The translations under genes and the position numbers were made by a program. A model generated the notes under the pieces. That model had not been told where the DNA came from, did no database searches, and saw only the letters and a program-made list of their open reading frames with translations. A DNA stretch of 64,000 nt from Erysipelothrix sp. HDW6C (GTDB lineage: Bacteria > Bacillota_I > Bacilli_A > Erysipelotrichales > Erysipelotrichaceae): NCBI RefSeq assembly GCF_011299615.1, contig NZ_CP049861.1, positions 1,364,001-1,428,000 on the forward strand, read 5' to 3'. Numbering within the stretch: position 1 is the first letter of the stretch; each line of letters opens with the position of its first letter. This document shows, piece by piece, positions 63,158 through 64,000 of this stretch.

Positions 63158-64000
63158 ATGAAGAAAAATAAAGAACTGTTTGTCTTTAAAGGATCATTCA
63201 TATTTTTCATTCAAGCAATTATAACGTTGTTTATCAGTGTTGCAATTTTCAGGTTGGATTTGTTGCCCTTTAAATTCATGGGAATAGTTATAGGAAGTTT
63301 ACTCGTGATTCTTATGATATTTGGTTTTTGGCTCTTGAAATCAAAGAAGGGTGCATTTTTAAATTTTGGAAAAATTCTGAGTTTACTTTTAAGTTTAGTC
63401 CTTGTTATTGGAACAAACTATGTTCTAAAAGGTGATAGTTTTATTGGTTCAATTGCAGGAGCAAATCAAGATACACATGTGGTTTCAGTAATTGTTCGTA
63501 ACGATAGCGATTATCGTGTTTTCGATGATGTCAAAGGTTTCGATTTTGGTGCAAATACACTAATGGATCGCGCAAACATTGATAAAGCACGTTCATTGTT
63601 TGAAGGAAAGACTAAAAATTCAATTTCTATCGATGAGTTTTCCCAATATGAATCATTGGCAAACGCACTTATTGATGGTGATATTGAAGTTATGTTTTTA
63701 AGTGAAGCACACCGTGCAGTCGTTGCGGAAGTAATGCCAGATTTTAATGAAAGTACCCGTGTTATTGATTCTGTGAAGTGGTCTGTAGAATCTAAAGTGA
63801 CTGACCGAAATACTGATGTATCAAAAGACACATACAGCATTTATATTTCAGGAATCGATACATATGGACCTGTTTCCTCAGTTGCGCGTTCTGATGTTAA
63901 TATGATTGTAACGGTAAATCCGCTAACAAAACAAATACTATTGACGAGTATCCCCCGTGACTATCATGTGATTTTACCTTCGTTCAATGCGTACGATAAA
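63158..64000 (+). CDS. LCP-family wall polymer transferase, partial
   Basis: The 5' 281 codons of a LytR-CpsA-Psr protein run off the window. The start is ATG 63158 with AGAGGA upstream. Up to three hydrophobic helices (about 10-90) are followed by an extracellular region. SIYISGIDTYGPVSSVARSD and NMIVTVNPLTKQILLTSIPR, then DYHVILP, are the LCP core. These enzymes attach teichoic acids or capsule to peptidoglycan using undecaprenyl-linked substrates (compare uppS at 11148). The sequence DTYG-RSD-IPRDY is the catalytic pocket. Confidence 0.92.
   Translation, partial: MKKNKELFVFKGSFIFFIQAIITLFISVAIFRLDLLPFKFMGIVIGSLLVILMIFGFWLLKSKKGAFLNFGKILSLLLSLVLVIGTNYVLKGDSFIGSIAGANQDTHVVSVIVRNDSDYRVFDDVKGFDFGANTLMDRANIDKARSLFEGKTKNSISIDEFSQYESLANALIDGDIEVMFLSEAHRAVVAEVMPDFNESTRVIDSVKWSVESKVTDRNTDVSKDTYSIYISGIDTYGPVSSVARSDVNMIVTVNPLTKQILLTSIPRDYHVILPSFNAYDK

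Overview
The window is low-GC Firmicutes DNA. It carries RNase Y, RecU beside a class A PBP, GpsB next to a type B RNase P RNA, DnaD, Spx, RNase J2 and RecD2, all read from strong AGGAGG-type ribosome sites. Gene order partly follows Bacillus (ypmB-dnaD-nth, recU-ponA, gpsB-rnpB, rodZ-pgsA-recA-rny-ymdB, rnjB-ftsK), but the merges and losses (a glycosyltransferase fused to RecX, Nth without its iron-sulfur cysteines) point to a reduced-genome lineage. My inference is Erysipelotrichia, probably Erysipelothrix; this rests on gene content only, not on a database search.

Layout. 1-1.2 kb: a decayed small gene, tRNA-Trp (minus) and a one-gene pyrR unit. 1.2-13.7 kb: a membrane glycosyltransferase/RecX fusion, yhaM, then translation and envelope genes (rpsP-khpA-rimM-trmD, dacA on the other strand, rpsB-tsf, pyrH-frr-uppS-cdsA-rseP). 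13.7-19 kb: small accessory genes and a two-gene surface module, a secreted glucosaminidase ending in a dockerin followed by a membrane-anchored protein with a cohesin/Ig-like N-terminus. 18.6-23.6 kb: ypmB-like, dnaD, nth, murF, ddl, alr, which covers D-Ala supply through to the UDP-MurNAc-pentapeptide. 23.6-28.6 kb: a DUF2871 membrane protein behind a palindromic operator, ponA and recU (minus), then gpsB and rnpB. 28.8-38.3 kb: rodZ, pgsA, recA, rny, ymdB, rnjB, ftsK. 38.3-46.8 kb: proS (minus), a 6S-like RNA, yneF, a monofunctional transglycosylase, trpS, spx, mnmA, a CPBP protease and recD2. 46.8-48.9 kb: a short orphan transcript, mscL and pepD.

48.9-54.3 kb is a decayed accessory island. 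It holds a degenerate IS3-family element with a fragment of a second IS inserted in it, a multiply frameshifted gene, tRNA-Leu(CAA), a broken acetyltransferase-like gene, one intact family 2 glycosyltransferase and long stretches with no intact gene. 54.3-64 kb returns to housekeeping content: sbcD-sbcC, a YejK-like protein, a DUF1801 protein, a GntR/UTRA regulator, a beta-carbonic anhydrase, an ABC-F ATPase and the start of an LCP-family protein that runs off the window.

The strongest unusual signals are the dockerin/cohesin-like pair attached to a peptidoglycan hydrolase, the glycosyltransferase-RecX fusion, an endonuclease III lacking the [4Fe-4S] ligands, an RNase J paralogue with a broken metal site, an orphan promoter-to-terminator transcript encoding a Trp-rich 15-residue peptide, and a structured rpsB leader. 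No CRISPR array, prophage or recognisable defence system was seen.
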